Positions 19,981-29,696 of a stretch of DNA of 64,000 nt are shown here, piece by piece. This DNA is from Azorinus chamasolen. Lineage: Eukaryota; Mollusca; Bivalvia; Cardiida; Solecurtidae. The stretch covers positions 10,713,534 to 10,777,533 of the forward strand of contig OY755247.1 in assembly GCA_963576725.1 (NCBI GenBank). The letters are read 5' to 3'. Each line of letters starts with the position of its first letter. Positions within the stretch are counted from its first letter, which is position 1. Under the pieces are notes generated by a model that did not search any database, was not told the origin of the DNA, and saw only the letters and a program-made list of their open reading frames with translations. The translations under genes were made by a program, and so were the position numbers.

Positions 19981-20268
19981 CAGCTGAACTTCGATACCTC
20001 GAGTTTCAAGGGAACATACAAATTATTTCGAGATAATCAAATTTCGAGTTATCCGATTTCTAATCTGGACAATTTCTCTCAAGTTCACAACTGTAAGAGA
20101 TTTCAGTATTACTTTAGATCTGCATTAAGCTGTCACGTGTGTTTCTAGATATGCGTAGTGATGCATTTTAGAGGAATTCTGTATTGTAAATTTAGGAAGG
20201 ACCGAACTTTTAGTTCGAGTTATACCGAAGTTCGAGTTATCCGAGTTCGAGATATCGAAGTTCAACTG
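19981..20268 (+). mobile_element. E-family TA MITE, one hairpin arm deleted
   Basis: CAGCTGAACTTCGATACCTC to CGAAGTTCAACTG. The left arm and apex of the central hairpin are gone; only CATTAAGCTGTCACG of the right arm remains. Confidence 0.8.
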
Positions 20269-20301
20269 TATTTGTTTCACTGTGACACACTCCGTACCCT
20301 A

Positions 20302-20551
20302 TTAACCATTCGCTTGCTGAATTTTATAACACATTTCTCCTTCTTTACCCATGCCCTGTTGTATAATTACATATATCCTCACTGTGTACACGTATTTCGC
20401 TGTGCAATCACTGCTATGGAGTGCACTGGTTGCACAATCAACTTGTAAATAGTGCAGACCCAGATGAGACAGCTCCTGCAGGAGCTGTCTCATCTGGGTC
20501 TTCACTATTTACAGGTAGGTATATTGACGCGAATAGCAAGCGAAGGGTTAA
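20302..20551 (+). mobile_element. D-family TTAA MITE, complete
   Basis: TTAACCATTCGCTTGCTG to AGCAAGCGAAGGGTTAA. The hairpin CAGATGAGACAGCTCC-TGCA-GGAGC is perfect. The left body carries ATGCCCTGTTGTATAATTAC and GTGCACTGGTTGCACAATC. Open frames on both strands here are palindrome shadows. Confidence 0.9.
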
Positions 20552-20584
20552 AGCGGAATTGTCTATTCAATATGGCAGAGTATA

Positions 20585-20745
20585 CGAAGGTTCAGATAAG
20601 ATTAGTAAATTCAATCATTTTCAAGAATAACTTCTTTATTTCTCCACTAAATACTATGTCGTGAGAACTCTTTAGAATCGTGTCGAAGAGATAAGTCGGG
20701 TTTTCTGGAGAAATTACGATTTTAGTACTTGAGTACATAGCTGTT
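20585..20745 (+). mobile_element. L-family MITE, hairpin damaged
   Basis: AAGGTTCAGATAAGATTAG to TAGCTGTTGCTCT. About 45 bases of the right hairpin arm are deleted (GAAGAGATAAGTCGGG). Confidence 0.72.
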
Positions 20746-20751
20746 GCTCTT

Positions 20752-20850
20752 ATATAATATGCGAGGACTTTGTGAATGACAAACAGTGCAGATCCTGATC
20801 ATAGGGTTCCTAGTTTTTTGTTTCCATCCGCATTTCCCTCGTTCAAAAAA
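20752..20850 (+). repeat. Decayed element related to 19466-19608
   Basis: GACTTTGTGAATGACAAACA, CAGATCCTGATCATAGGG and TTTCCATCCGCATTT match the earlier copy. No hairpin remains. Confidence 0.5.
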
Positions 20851-21093
20851 ATAACCCTTTCCCTGTTTATTGTATATGTAAGGAATAATGACATCATGAA
20901 TATTTATTAGCTAAATTGTTATGATGACATAGTTATGCACACAGGATGTTTTGAATATGTAGAATCATATCTTTATTATTCCATAAACAAACAGAGCAGA
21001 TCCTGATCAAACGGCTCCTATAGGAGCCGTCTGATCTGGGTCTACTATGTTTGCAAATGCGCGAAAATGCATGTATACGAAGGAAAGGGTTGA
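20851..21093 (+). mobile_element. A-family MITE, nearly complete
   Basis: ATAACCCTTTCCCTG to AAGGAAAGGGTTGA. The hairpin is CTGATCAAACGGCTCC-TATA-GGAGCCG. Confidence 0.82.
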
Positions 21094-21162
21094 ACTTATC
21101 AGAGTGTTACTAATTATATTTCACAACACTCTATCATCTGCGAGGCCTGCACATTTTAAGCC

Positions 21163-21316
21163 TTAACCCTTCGCTTGCTGAATTTTAAAATACATTTCTC
21201 CTTCTTTACCCATGCCCTGTTGTATAATTACATATATCTTCACTGTGTACAAGTATTTCGCTGTGCAATCACTGCTGTGGAGTGCACTGGTTGCACAATC
21301 AATTTGTAAATGTAAT
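21163..21316 (+). mobile_element. D-family left half without hairpin
   Basis: TTAACCCTTCGCTTGCTG through GGTTGCACAATCAATTTGTAAAT, then unrelated sequence. The break falls precisely at the base of the hairpin. Confidence 0.75.
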
Positions 21317-21335
21317 ACTATAATGTCTGCTTGTG

Positions 21336-21741
21336 TCACAGTTTCACGAACATTCTTTAAAAGTAATTACTTAGCTAAGCCTGTTATTTAACAAATTACA
21401 CAAGAGCATAAGTTTTCAAAAATTAGTGTTTATTTTGACAAAAAAAAAATATAAGGTGTTTACTCAATTATCATTTTAAGAATAAATATTGTATTTGATT
21501 ATAACTGAAGGTGATCTAAATCAAAACAATATTTAAGAATTTGTAACAGATTTAAGAACTTTACCAAATTAATTTTGAGTTTAATTAAATATTTCAAGCA
21601 AAAACCGTCAATTTCTTTTTTAAGATATAACAGAATGTCTCTAAGGATTGTGTTTAGATAAAATCATTTCACTTCTCTATATGCAAATGTAATAAATGCC
21701 TGGTATTAAGTAATTACTTAAGAATATTCGTGAAACTGGGA
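21336..21741. mobile_element. MITE with CAGTTTCACGAA inverted ends
   Basis: CACAGTTTCACGAACATTCT and AGTAATTACTTAG at the left; TAAGTAATTACTTAAGAATA and TTCGTGAAACTGG at the right. The ~35 base inverted ends enclose an AT-rich interior with no frame. Superfamily unknown. Confidence 0.7.
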
Positions 21742-21784
21742 CCAGATCTGACTCTTGTGCAATATCAACTACAATGTACTTAGG

Positions 21785-21922
21785 ATTTGATAAAGCTTTT
21801 GCCAAACTTTTCAGCGGGTGTCAAATAGCTTGGACCCTAATGAGACAATGAGTTACCCGGAGTCTAATCAGAACCCAAACTGTTTGAAAATGCGAGTCAC
21901 GTCGCGGAAAGCGGAGTAATGT
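21785..21922 (+). mobile_element. M-family MITE remnant
   Basis: GGTGTCAAATAGCTTGGACC, a decayed apex (GACAATGAGTTACCCGGAG) and CAAACTGTTTGAAAATGCG. Both TTAA ends are lost. Confidence 0.6.
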
Positions 21923-22090
21923 TTAAATGTTATACAAGTTTCACAGAGAGAAAAAAGATCATCTTGTTAAGATATAATTTCGTACAGGGGTTTTGTCAGG
22001 CAATTTGTACTTTGGAGTCTAATAATATGAAGGGTTGATATAAGCATGCAACCTTCAATTATATGGGAGAATTTGTCACATAGCCTACAA

Positions 22091-22290
22091 CAGAACCTGT
22101 CTTAAGCGCCCATAAAAGATGTCTAACTATGGGTTTGTGAGACAGGTGGTAGCTTAATACAGGACAAAAGTAATGCAAAAAGCTCCTATAGGAGCTTTCT
22201 GCATTACTTTTGCCCTGTTTTAAACAACCACATGCTTTTTAAGACGCATAGGTTAAATAAATGGATGGCCGCTTAGGACAGGCTCCACTG
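22091..22290 (+). mobile_element. J-family TA MITE, nearly complete
   Basis: CAGAACCTGTCTTAAGCGCC to GGCCGCTTAGGACAGGCTCC-ACTG. The perfect hairpin is CAAAAGTAATGCAAAAAGCTCC-TATA. Confidence 0.85.
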
Positions 22291-22407
22291 TATACATGTA
22301 GCCTGCTATTATATGGTTGAACGTGTGCTTTAATTGACAAAACTCGTGTGTTCAAGAATAGGCTGAATTAATTGGAGAGCCACGGGGATCCAATACGTTT
22401 GGCACTA

Positions 22408-22466
22408 TGTGTGTGTATGTGTGTGTGTGTGTGCGTGCGTGCGTGTGTGTGTGTGTATGTGTGTCT
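22408..22466 (+). repeat. (GT)n microsatellite with GCGT interruptions
   Basis: Alternating GT with GC and AT steps over about 55 bases, followed by CTCTCTCT. Confidence 0.95.
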
Positions 22467-22477
22467 CTCTCTTTATT

Positions 22478-22690
22478 TCTTACCCGGTGAATATTCATGA
22501 CGAAAGAAATAATGAAATATTGACATAAAGCATATTGGTTAGAGGAATTACTACAATGGCTTGTTAATACGACAGCCACTCTTGAGTCAGATTTAAATCT
22601 TTCCATAAGCAAGCAGAATAAATCTTGATCGAACAGATCCTACAGAAACTGTTTGATCTTGGTCTACGTTGTTTGCAAATGCATTAATAT
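22478..22690 (+). mobile_element. A-family MITE, decayed
   Basis: GTGAATATTCATGACGAAAG, CATAAGCAAGCAGAATAAAT, then a weak hairpin GATCGAACAGATCC..GTTTGATC. The ends are lost. Confidence 0.55.
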
Positions 22691-22773
22691 CGTCTCTGTA
22701 ATTGTAAAGAGTCGGCAAAATTGAATAGCTGATAAACGGTTAAAACACAGAAAAACTCATCTGAACCGGGCGT

Positions 22774-23003
22774 TTAACCGTTTCACCGCCGATGTCGCAA
22801 AAATGCACCACGACAAATAGTGAAGTCCCAGATCAGACGCCGCCTGATCTGGGACTTCATTTTTTGTCTCAAACTCTATTTCTATATATGTGCTTCATTC
22901 TTTTGAAATTTGCCTTTATTTATCTTATTTTCTTATTCTAACGAATGATTTAACAGAATTGGATTACAGACGACAATTAGAAATTTGGGGCCGAAAGGGT
23001 TAT
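22774..23003 (+). mobile_element. C-family TTAA MITE with collapsed apex
   Basis: TTAACCGTTTCACCGCCGAT to GCCGAAAGGGTTAT. The hairpin is CCCAGATCAGACGCC-GCC-TGATCTGGG, shortened by loss of the apex arm. Confidence 0.83.
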
Positions 23004-23019
23004 ATTAGCATCAATGTAA

Positions 23020-23318
23020 GTCTTTAACACCGGTGACTGCTTAATGCAGGGTGAAAGTCATGCAGAAAGCTCCAAAAGGATTTCTTTGCTTCCTCCTTGC
23101 ATTCAGCAGACATCTGCCGAAAAAGACCAAAACTCTTTTTCATAAGTTAAGAAGATTTCAGTATTTTAGGCAGGTGGTTGCTTAATGTACATTGAAAGTA
23201 ATACAGAGAAGTCCCAAAATATGCATGACTTTCAACCTGCATTTAGCTTCCATCTGTATTTTAGATCGGTAAGGATACCAAATTGTTCGTCCTGTTTAGA
23301 GGGATTTTACTATATACA
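23020..23318 (+). mobile_element. Two decayed F-type cores in tandem
   Basis: GCTTAATGCAGGGTGAAAGTC at 23039 and GGCAGGTGGTTGCTTAATG at 23169 each lead into broken hairpins. The unit ends GTTTAGAGGGATTTTACTA. Confidence 0.55.
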
Positions 23319-23354
23319 CTAAGCGCTGTATATAAGAACCTGCGTAAAGCGTCC

Positions 23355-23673
23355 CTTCCGAAGAAACAGTGGTCACAGCATAGAGTTTGGTGGAGAAATA
23401 AAGATGTTACCTACAGTGAAACTCCTCTAATGCGACCACTTAATGAACAAACATGGATGTCTTCATAAGCAGGTGGTTGCTTAATGCAGGACGAAAGTTA
23501 TGCAGAAAGCTCCTACATAGGAGCTTTTTGCATAACGTTCGTCCTGCATTAAGCTACCACCTGCCTTTGCCATTGTGATTGCCCCTTTTTTGGTGGTCGC
23601 ATTAGAGGGGTTTTACTGTATTCTTGAAAGTGTTTTTAATTTACGCATCTTATCTGGACCTCTGGTCAAAGGT
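23355..23673 (-). mobile_element. L-family MITE interrupted by a K element
   Basis: The right hairpin arm (AGTGGTCACAGCATAGAG, GTTTGGTGGAGAAATAAAG) is followed by the K insertion and resumes with TTCTTGAAAGTG..TTATCTGGACCTCTG. The left hairpin arm is missing. Confidence 0.75.
23414..23618 (+). mobile_element. K-family TA MITE nested in an L element
   Basis: CAGTGAAACTCCTCTAATGC to GCATTAGAGGGGTTTTACTG, TA on both sides. The perfect hairpin holds GGACGAAAGTTATGCAGAAA and apex GCTCC-TACATA-GGAGC. Confidence 0.88.
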
Positions 23674-23823
23674 AGTACTATTATCTACATGAGGCATTAA
23701 TCTTCTGTTACGAAATGCCATCATTTATAACATGACAACACACTGCTGATACATTACCTACTTCTTGTCTATAAATCGAATCAGTCCACGGTATCTTCGC
23801 CAAATGTAACCTTTTTTATATAC

Positions 23824-24162
23824 AGTAGGACCCTCCGAAGCGACCATTTAATGAATTATATAAGGGACCGGTCGAGATAACAGAAGTTCGAGTTATCCGA
23901 TTTCTGATCCGGACAGTTTCTTAAGTCCACAGCTTAATGCAAGTCTAAAGTAATGCTGAAAGCTCATGTAGGAGCTTTCAGCATTACTTTAGACTTGCAT
24001 TAAGCTGTCACACATGTGTTTCTAGATATGCGTAGTAATACATTTTAGAGCAGTTTTGTATTGTAAGTTTTGGAAGGACCCAACTTTTAGTTCGAGTTAT
24101 CCTGAAGTTCGAGTTATCCTGAAGTTCGAGTTATCCGAGTTCGAGATATCGAAGTTCAACTG
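23824..24162 (+). mobile_element. Chimeric TA MITE: K-like left end, E-family body and right end
   Basis: The left 40 bases (CAGTAGGACCCTCCGAAGCG, ACCATTTAATGAA) are K-like. From GGGACCGGTCGAGATAACAG onward it is a typical E element with a perfect hairpin (AAGTCTAAAGTAATGCTGAA) and right end CGAAGTTCAACTG. The terminal repeats therefore do not match each other. Confidence 0.78.
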
Positions 24163-24224
24163 TATAGCCGTTGGTGTTCTTATACATAGGTTAGTGTCTA
24201 CTGTAGGACAAAAGTAGCATACCG

Positions 24225-24419
24225 CAGAACCTGTCTTAAGCAGCCATCAAAAAGAGGTCTAATTATGGGGTCTGTAAGGCAGATGGGAGCTTAATGTAGG
24301 TCAAAAGTAATGCAGAAAGCTCCAGTAGGAGCCTTCTGCATCACTGTTGCCCTGCATTAAGCATCCACGTCCTTTTTATGGTGCCTTTGTTCAATGAATA
24401 GCCGCTTAAGACAGGTTCA
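24225..24419 (+). mobile_element. J-family TA MITE
   Basis: CAGAACCTGTCTTAAGCAGCC to GCCGCTTAAGACAGGTTC. The hairpin is TCAAAAGTAATGCAGAAAGC, CTCC-AGTA-GGAG. Confidence 0.83.
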
Positions 24420-24468
24420 AATCCAGTTAGGAATTTTCTGCATAATTAGATGTGAAAGCTACCGTATA

Positions 24469-24788
24469 CAACTGAACTTCGATAACTCGAACTTCAAGGG
24501 ACCATACAAATTAGTTCGAGATAACAGAAGTTCGAGTCATCCGATTTCTAATCTGAACAATTTCTCAAGGCCTCAGCTTAATACAGGTGTAAAGTAATGC
24601 TGAAAGCTCCTGTAGGAGCTTTCAGCATTAGTTTATAACTGTATTAAGTTGTCACATGCGTTTCTAGATATCTGTAGAGATACATTATTGGAGCAATTCT
24701 GTATTGTAAGTTTTGGAAGGATTAGACGTTTTGTTCGAGTTATCCAGAAGTTCGAGTTATCCGAGTTCGAGATATCGAAGTTCAACTG
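24469..24788 (+). mobile_element. E-family TA MITE, complete
   Basis: CAACTGAACTTCGATAACTC to CGAAGTTCAACTG, with TA flanks. The hairpin is GTGTAAAGTAATGCTGAAAG, CTCC-TGTA-GGAG. Confidence 0.87.
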
Positions 24789-24984
24789 TACTTTTAAAGA
24801 CACATATGTTTGTTCATTAGTATGCATCTGTTAAGTGCTCGCTTTAGGTTGTTGTACTGTATCTATTATTATATTTCAAAGCATAATCTGAGCAATGCAA
24901 GCAATTTGTTTTGTTCGTATCGAATATTCCTGTGTGCTAGTTTTGTATGATTAATAGAATCTTACGACCACGTTTATCTTTTAC

Positions 24985-25600
24985 CGTTGACTGAAAAAAA
25001 TCAACGCGCTTGATAAATATGATAATAAACAGACACTAATATAATATATATGATAGTGCACTACATCCAGTACAGTATCTCGTTTATGTTTCATTATAAC
25101 AACTCAACGTGATTGATCATCACAGGGAACTAAGAGGAAGTTTATCTCTAACTATTTGTCTTCCTGCTATTATATTACTGTGTAACAGATTTTGTGGCAC
25201 ATTATTTCCTGAAACTGATGGATGGCATACGCACAATAATTTTGACTAATTAGCGTTGGTTCTATATTAACACCGTGCTCACCCAGTGCAATTGGACTCA
25301 GGGTACAATTTTAACGAGGAGCACTTAATTTTGAGCAACAAAACGGTAATGCATTGACTTTAAGCATTTTCTCATCATTTTGCGTGTCTTTGATCACAAT
25401 TTTGTGTATATGGTCTGAGAATAAAGCATAGAACCAACGACGGTCATAATTTCTTTGAAAATAGTTACATCGACTACAAATAAGTGCCAGTTAAATATAC
25501 ACTGATGGTTTCTCGCCGAAACAACTCGTTTGACAAATATTGAGGAATGAAACTCGTTTTTATATACATTGTGAAACTATGTAGCAAAACTTTAGAATCA
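24985..25600 (+). repeat. Dispersed repeat R, copy 1
   Basis: AATCAACGCGCTTGATAAAT, CAGTATCTCGTTTATGTTTC, TTCCTGAAACTGATGGATGG and TCTCGCCGAAACAACTCG occur in order. The same series recurs at 27058 (direct) and 31955-32890 (inverted). Copies differ by MITE insertions, so R is older than those. No coding capacity is recognised; its class is unknown. Confidence 0.7.
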
Positions 25601-25639
25601 GTTCATAGAACCAGTCTTTATCAACATACATTCGATTTA

Positions 25640-25658
25640 CCCCCCCCCCCCCCCCCCC
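25640..25658 (+). repeat. Poly-C tract
   Basis: An uninterrupted run of 19 C. Confidence 0.95.
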
Positions 25659-25662
25659 ACTG

Positions 25663-25864
25663 ACGCCTGTTGGCGCCTTTGTAAAAGTCATGTTTTGAAA
25701 TCACTGTGATACATAGAGCAATTGTTCCATAGGAGCAAATGTTTTATATGTCACATTGGTTTAAAAATCATATAATTCTAAAGAATTCCCATTTTCTAGA
25801 AAATGTTCCTTTTCAGATTTAGTCAAATTGGTTGGGTCTAAAAGTAGTCTGGGGGATTGGTTAA
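25663..25864 (-). mobile_element. B-family MITE, decayed
   Basis: TTTTGAAATCACTGTGATAC, AGAGCAATTGTTCC-ATA-GGAGC and ATGTTCCTTTTCAGATTTAG are B sequences. The right end is GGATTGGTTAA and the left end is lost at the poly-C tract. Confidence 0.7.
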
Positions 25865-25971
25865 AATACTCTTATCTTGATATGGCGATGTTAGCCACAC
25901 TTATTTTCGTTGTTTTGAGTTTAACATTGAAATTACCTGAATCAAGAAACATGCTATTTACTTTCATTTTT

Positions 25972-26080
25972 AGTTAACATATTATACAGCTACTACATAC
26001 AATGTAGACCCTGAGCAGAAACCGCGCCGAAAGCGCGATTACTATTCTAGGTCTACACTGCTTCTCAGAAAAATAGATCT
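25972..26080 (+). mobile_element. Decayed TTAA-class hairpin core
   Basis: AATGTAGACCCTGAGCAGAA..ACCGCGCC / GCGCGATTACTATTCTAGGTCTACACTG is a broken stem of the A/O type with no terminal ends. Confidence 0.45.
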
Positions 26081-26116
26081 ACAGTTTTGTTATAATCCAT
26101 GTTCCTTTTCCATCTT

Positions 26117-26178
26117 CAGATGGCTAGAAGTGTATGTTTATACTTAATGTCAATAAAGATTTGTATTGTATTGTATTA
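26117..26178 (+). mobile_element. Non-LTR retroelement 3' tail with (TTGTA)n
   Basis: TCAATAAAGATTTGTATTG followed by TATTG repeats is the kind of 3' end typical of LINE-type elements (AATAAA-like signal plus short microsatellite). Only the tail is present. Confidence 0.45.
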
Positions 26179-26199
26179 TTGAATGGTTAAAATGAGAAG

Positions 26200-26475
26200 G
26201 CAAAGAAAAGATTGCTAAAAGAAACGCAGAGCTGAAATCTCTAGGTTTCCATTAGTCATTTTATTTTACCGGCACCCTTTCAGTTGATTGTGTCTCTGTA
26301 AATGCCGACACTATGAATTTCACGGTTTTGTAAACGATGAATTAAATCTAAACCAGTGTGCATAAAGCACGAATATAGTTCCAGAATATTTATCAAATTA
26401 GTTGGCGTCGGTGAGAAATTGAAGTTTGAATAAACCTTCGCCAGATCCATTCATTACTCTCAATGACCATGCGTA
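26200..26475 (+). repeat. Dispersed segment paired with 28205-28545
   Basis: AAACGCAGAGCTGAAATC, CATTAGTCATTTTATTTT, AAAGCACGAATATAGTTCC and GAGAAATTGAAGTTTGAAT recur in the same order at 28205-28545. It lies the same distance downstream of repeat R in both places, so R plus this segment is a duplicated unit. Confidence 0.6.
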
Positions 26476-26479
26476 CATT

Positions 26480-26656
26480 TATTCCAACATTCAAAAAGGT
26501 CAAGCTTATGATGAATATTTAGGAATTTGTTTTAAAGAAAATTATAACTTGGCAAACAGTGGAGACGCTGATGAGGGGGTCCCTAGATGAGCCCTCTCAT
26601 AAATAGCACTGTTTACAAAGGACATTAGTGACTCGTGTTCCGCACAGTCAGGGTTA
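26480..26656 (+). mobile_element. N-family TTAA MITE
   Basis: ACATTCAAAAAGGTCAAGCT, hairpin GCTGATGAGGGGGTCCCTAG / GAGCCCTCTCAT and right end CACAGTCAGGGTTAA. The left terminus is missing. Confidence 0.7.
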
Positions 26657-26693
26657 ACCAAAACTCAGTCAAACTAATCGAAAACAAGATAAT

Positions 26694-26915
26694 AAATTCT
26701 GAAGGGAGGTGATCCCCCGAGAGCAAAAATTGCAACACAAAAAGAGAAAATTGCAGACTCGGTTTTATTGAGTCTGTTCATAAACAGTAATTGAAAGTGC
26801 AACACTACTCACGCCCCCTAGCACCGGTTTAAGCGGTTTTCAATTTGCAGAACAAGAAGTACTGAAATTCATGATCTCGAAGGATCAGAAGGTATAACAA
26901 CACTGAGAATATTTG
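26694..26915 (+). repeat. Dispersed repeat S, copy 1
   Basis: AGAAAATTGCAGACTCGGTT, TTATTGAGTCTGTTCAT and CAACACTACTCACGCCCCCT recur at 53985-54195 and 54527-54738. The AGACTCGG..GAGTCTG part is a small stem. Class unknown. Confidence 0.65.
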
Positions 26916-27057
26916 ACACAGTAACTGACACAATAGTACCATAGGACCTAACGTCACAATTTCACAAAACACCTTCATTAAAACTATCGTATTGACTGAA
27001 CTGCACCTGGGGCACTGCGACATTAAAATGGGCAGTTTGAAGATAGAAGACAGCGAC

Positions 27058-27625
27058 AAGAATCAACGCGCTTGATACATATGATAATAAATAAACACTA
27101 GTGCAATATATATGACAGAGTGCACTATATTCTGTGCAGTATCTCGTTTACTTTTCATTATAACAACTCGATGTGACTGATCATCATAGCGTCTTAACCC
27201 ATTACCTCATAGGCCATTTTAAATACAACCTCTTTGAATAACTCTACTGAAAAGGAGCATTAACTAGAGAAAAAAGAAATTTTTTAGAATTTTGTAGTTT
27301 GAAAACATTGTAATAAATAGAGCATTTGCTTCTATGGGAGCAAATGCTCTATTTATCACAATTGTTTCACAAAGTGACTTTTACAGAGTCGTCCAAAGTC
27401 GTCAATATGAGGGAATGGGTTAAGGGAGGTTTATATTTGTCTACTTCTACGTCTTTGTATATTTATGCTCTGTAACATATTTTGGCACATTATTTCCTGA
27501 AACAGATGGACGGCACAGCCGTATTCATTATGACTAATTAGCGTCGCCGGTTATTAATAACAGTGATCATCCACTGTCATTGGGTCTAGAGTACTCCTTT
27601 AATGAGGTGCAATTAATTTAGATTT
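27058..27625 (+). repeat. Dispersed repeat R, copy 2 (with B insertion)
   Basis: AATCAACGCGCTTGATACAT, CAGTATCTCGTTTACTTTTC and TTCCTGAAACAGATGGACGG, collinear with copy 1. A B MITE interrupts it at 27194-27423. Confidence 0.7.
27194..27423 (+). mobile_element. B-family TTAA MITE, complete, with empty site in sister repeats
   Basis: TTAACCCATTACCTCATAGG to GAGGGAATGGGTTAA. The hairpin ATAGAGCATTTGCTTC..GGGAGCAAATGCTC is long and near-perfect. Copies 1 and 3 of repeat R read straight through the insertion point with about one TTAA-like motif. Confidence 0.9.
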
Positions 27626-27627
27626 TT

Positions 27628-27722
27628 TTCTGCACGACTTTCACCCTGCATTAAGCAGCCACCTGCATAAACGTATCTAAATTCTTCTCTACCAGTTTTC
27701 CGGTTTAGAGTGGTTTTATTGT
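27628..27722 (+). mobile_element. F-family right half
   Basis: CTGCACGACTTTCACCCTGC, AGCAGCCACCTGC and CCGGTTTAGAGTGGTTTTAT. The left half and apex are absent. Confidence 0.65.
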
Positions 27723-27945
27723 TTACGCTTTTTGAGAAGAAGGAATAACAATCACAAGGCTTCTTTTTCTTGGAAGAAGCACTACGTTTCTTTTTCTTGG
27801 AAAAGTATTAATCTAATAACGAATAAGTGCGAGCGAATTATGAACTGATGGTCAAAACTTCCATTGTCTCAATTACACAACAAATATAGCACATACTGAG
27901 TAACGGCATTGATATTCCATGCCCACTGTGAATAAACCGTACTCC

Positions 27946-28153
27946 TTAACCTTTAGCCTGCTGAGCAAATTATTTTTACAGAAAATTTCACCTACTTCAT
28001 TTCCAAAATTCACGCTATAATATTTTTTTCTACCAAATGCAATGAGGGTATCAAACAGTTTGGATCCTGATGAGACGTTACTCGGCGTCTCATCTGGATC
28101 CAAACTGTTTGCATAGGTATTCACTCATCCGTCCACGGCAGGCTAAAGGTTAA
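27946..28153 (+). mobile_element. M-family TTAA MITE, complete
   Basis: TTAACCTTTAGCCTGC and its exact complement GCAGGCTAAAGGTTAA at the ends. The hairpin is TTTGGATCCTGATGAGACG-TTACT-CGGCGTCTCATC. The matched ends make this the best M reference here. Confidence 0.88.
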
Positions 28154-28204
28154 AACACGTTCATAAATCTAGTGCTGACCACGATGCAACCAACTGAAAT
28201 TGAA

Positions 28205-28545
28205 AAGGAAAAGAACATATTGCTAAAATAAACGCAGAGCCGAATACTCTGCGTTTTCGTTAGCCATTGTGTCTCTACCTTCTACTTTTCCATAGGCTAT
28301 GCCTTGATTCATACCAACACTATGAAATGTCACGGGTTTTCTAAGGACTGGTTAAGATTTAAAACTATAGTACATTAAACACGAATGGTATACCTAAATA
28401 CGTGTCAAATCAGTTGCTTTCAGTGAGAAATTGGAATATTCAATCATTTTGTACATCATTAAACCGAATTTATTGGTCGTCAAATTAATGAGTATTTCAA
28501 GAAAAAGAAACCGTTGTGAGATCGATTTATTACTCTCAAAGACAG
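28205..28545 (+). repeat. Dispersed segment paired with 26200-26475
   Basis: AAACGCAGAGCCGAATAC, GTTAGCCATTGTGTCTC, AAACACGAATGGTATACC and GTGAGAAATTGGAATATTC correspond in order to the earlier copy. Confidence 0.55.
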
Positions 28546-28722
28546 GTCCAGATAAAATGTGTAAATTAAAACATTTTCAAGAATATCTCATTTATTTCTC
28601 CACCAAGCCCTATGTTGTGACCACTCTTAAAATCGTCTCGAAGAGACGATTCTAAAAAGTGGTCACAAGATAAGGTTTGGTTGAGAAAAGACAACTTTAT
28701 TTTCTGAGTACGCAAATTTATC
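28542..28722 (+). mobile_element. L-family MITE with possible 8 bp target duplication
   Basis: ACAGGTCCAGATAAAATGTG to TATCTGTTGCTCTG. The hairpin is GACCACTCTTAAAATCGTC / GACGATTCTAAAAAGTGGTC. TCAAAGAC lies at the left edge and CCAAAGAC directly at the right edge (7 of 8 equal), supporting a hAT-like origin. Confidence 0.82.
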
Positions 28723-29004
28723 TGTTGCTCTGCCAAAGACCATATATCTCACAATGGTCAAAGAAACACAACATCATAAGAACTCTAAATCAGTACGCTT
28801 ACGTACTACCTTCATGTTTCTAAGAGAAAATTTGGTCTGAGTTAACGGGGTACATCGCTGGATATGCACGTGTTTATGACACAAGGCACTCCAAACTCTA
28901 GAACTGACAGTCGCGCTAAAACAGCTGTGGAGTAATGTATGATTTTAAGATATTGTGAGAACCTTTTGTTGGTGCGAATGGTTCAAAATGGAAATACACA
29001 TACA

Positions 29005-29220
29005 CAGAGGTCTAGATAAAATGTATAAATTAAAACATTTTCAAGAATAACTTCTTTATTTATCCAACAAATCCTATGTTGTGACCACACTTTAGAATCG
29101 CCTCGAAGAGACGATTCTAAAGAGTGGTCAGAACATAGGATTTGCTTAGACAATTCTAAAGGGGGAGAGAAAAAATAAATCATTCTTGAAAATGTTTTAA
29201 TTAACGCATCTTATAAGCTG
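29005..29220 (+). mobile_element. L-family MITE
   Basis: CAGAGGTCTAGATAAAATG to TTAACGCATCTTATAAGCTGG. The hairpin is TGACCACACTTTAGAATCG / GATTCTAAAGAGTGGTCA. Here both outer ends are of the GTCCAGATAA type. Confidence 0.8.
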
Positions 29221-29221
29221 G

Positions 29222-29400
29222 TGCTTTATGATATACTGACATGCCTATTCCAGTATTCAGTTGCATGTAGTGTATTTTCATATAAATGAGCAAGAACGAA
29301 GGTGTAATGACTGCAATTGTTGGACTAGTTATTGAGGACGGAGTGCCAACGGGTCGTAACCACATACTCTCGATGCCATTGCAAATGATATGGATCCAGA
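29222..29400 (+). repeat. Dispersed repeat T, copy 1
   Basis: GATATACTGACATGCCTATT, TGTATTTTCATATAAATGAG and AGTGCCAACGGGTCGTAACC recur at 41125-41300. Class unknown. Confidence 0.6.
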
Positions 29401-29485
29401 AATATGACATATTATTTATATATGATAAAGTGTCCTACTTTCAGTACAATGTCCTTGTTTCGTTCCATCTTTATGTGTCTACTTC

Positions 29486-29696
29486 TTATCCCTTACTGTA
29501 CGGGACATGACTCACTAATGTCCTTTGCAAACAGTGTAGACCCTGATGAGAGGGCTCCTAAAGGAGCCCTCTCATCAGGGTCTGCACAGTTTGTCATGTT
29601 ACACATTTCTTTAGAAGAATCCCTGAATATTCACCGTAAGCTTGACCTGTTTGGATTTTGGAATAGTCCATTTGAAGCGTTGTACATAAGGGTTAT
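29486..29696 (-). mobile_element. N-family MITE, complete, flanked by TTAT
   Basis: TTATCCCTTACTGTACGG to ACATAAGGGTTAT. The perfect hairpin is GACCCTGATGAGAGGGCTCC-TAAA-GGAGC. The flanks read TTAT on both sides instead of TTAA. A 118-codon open frame crosses it without any domain. Confidence 0.83.
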
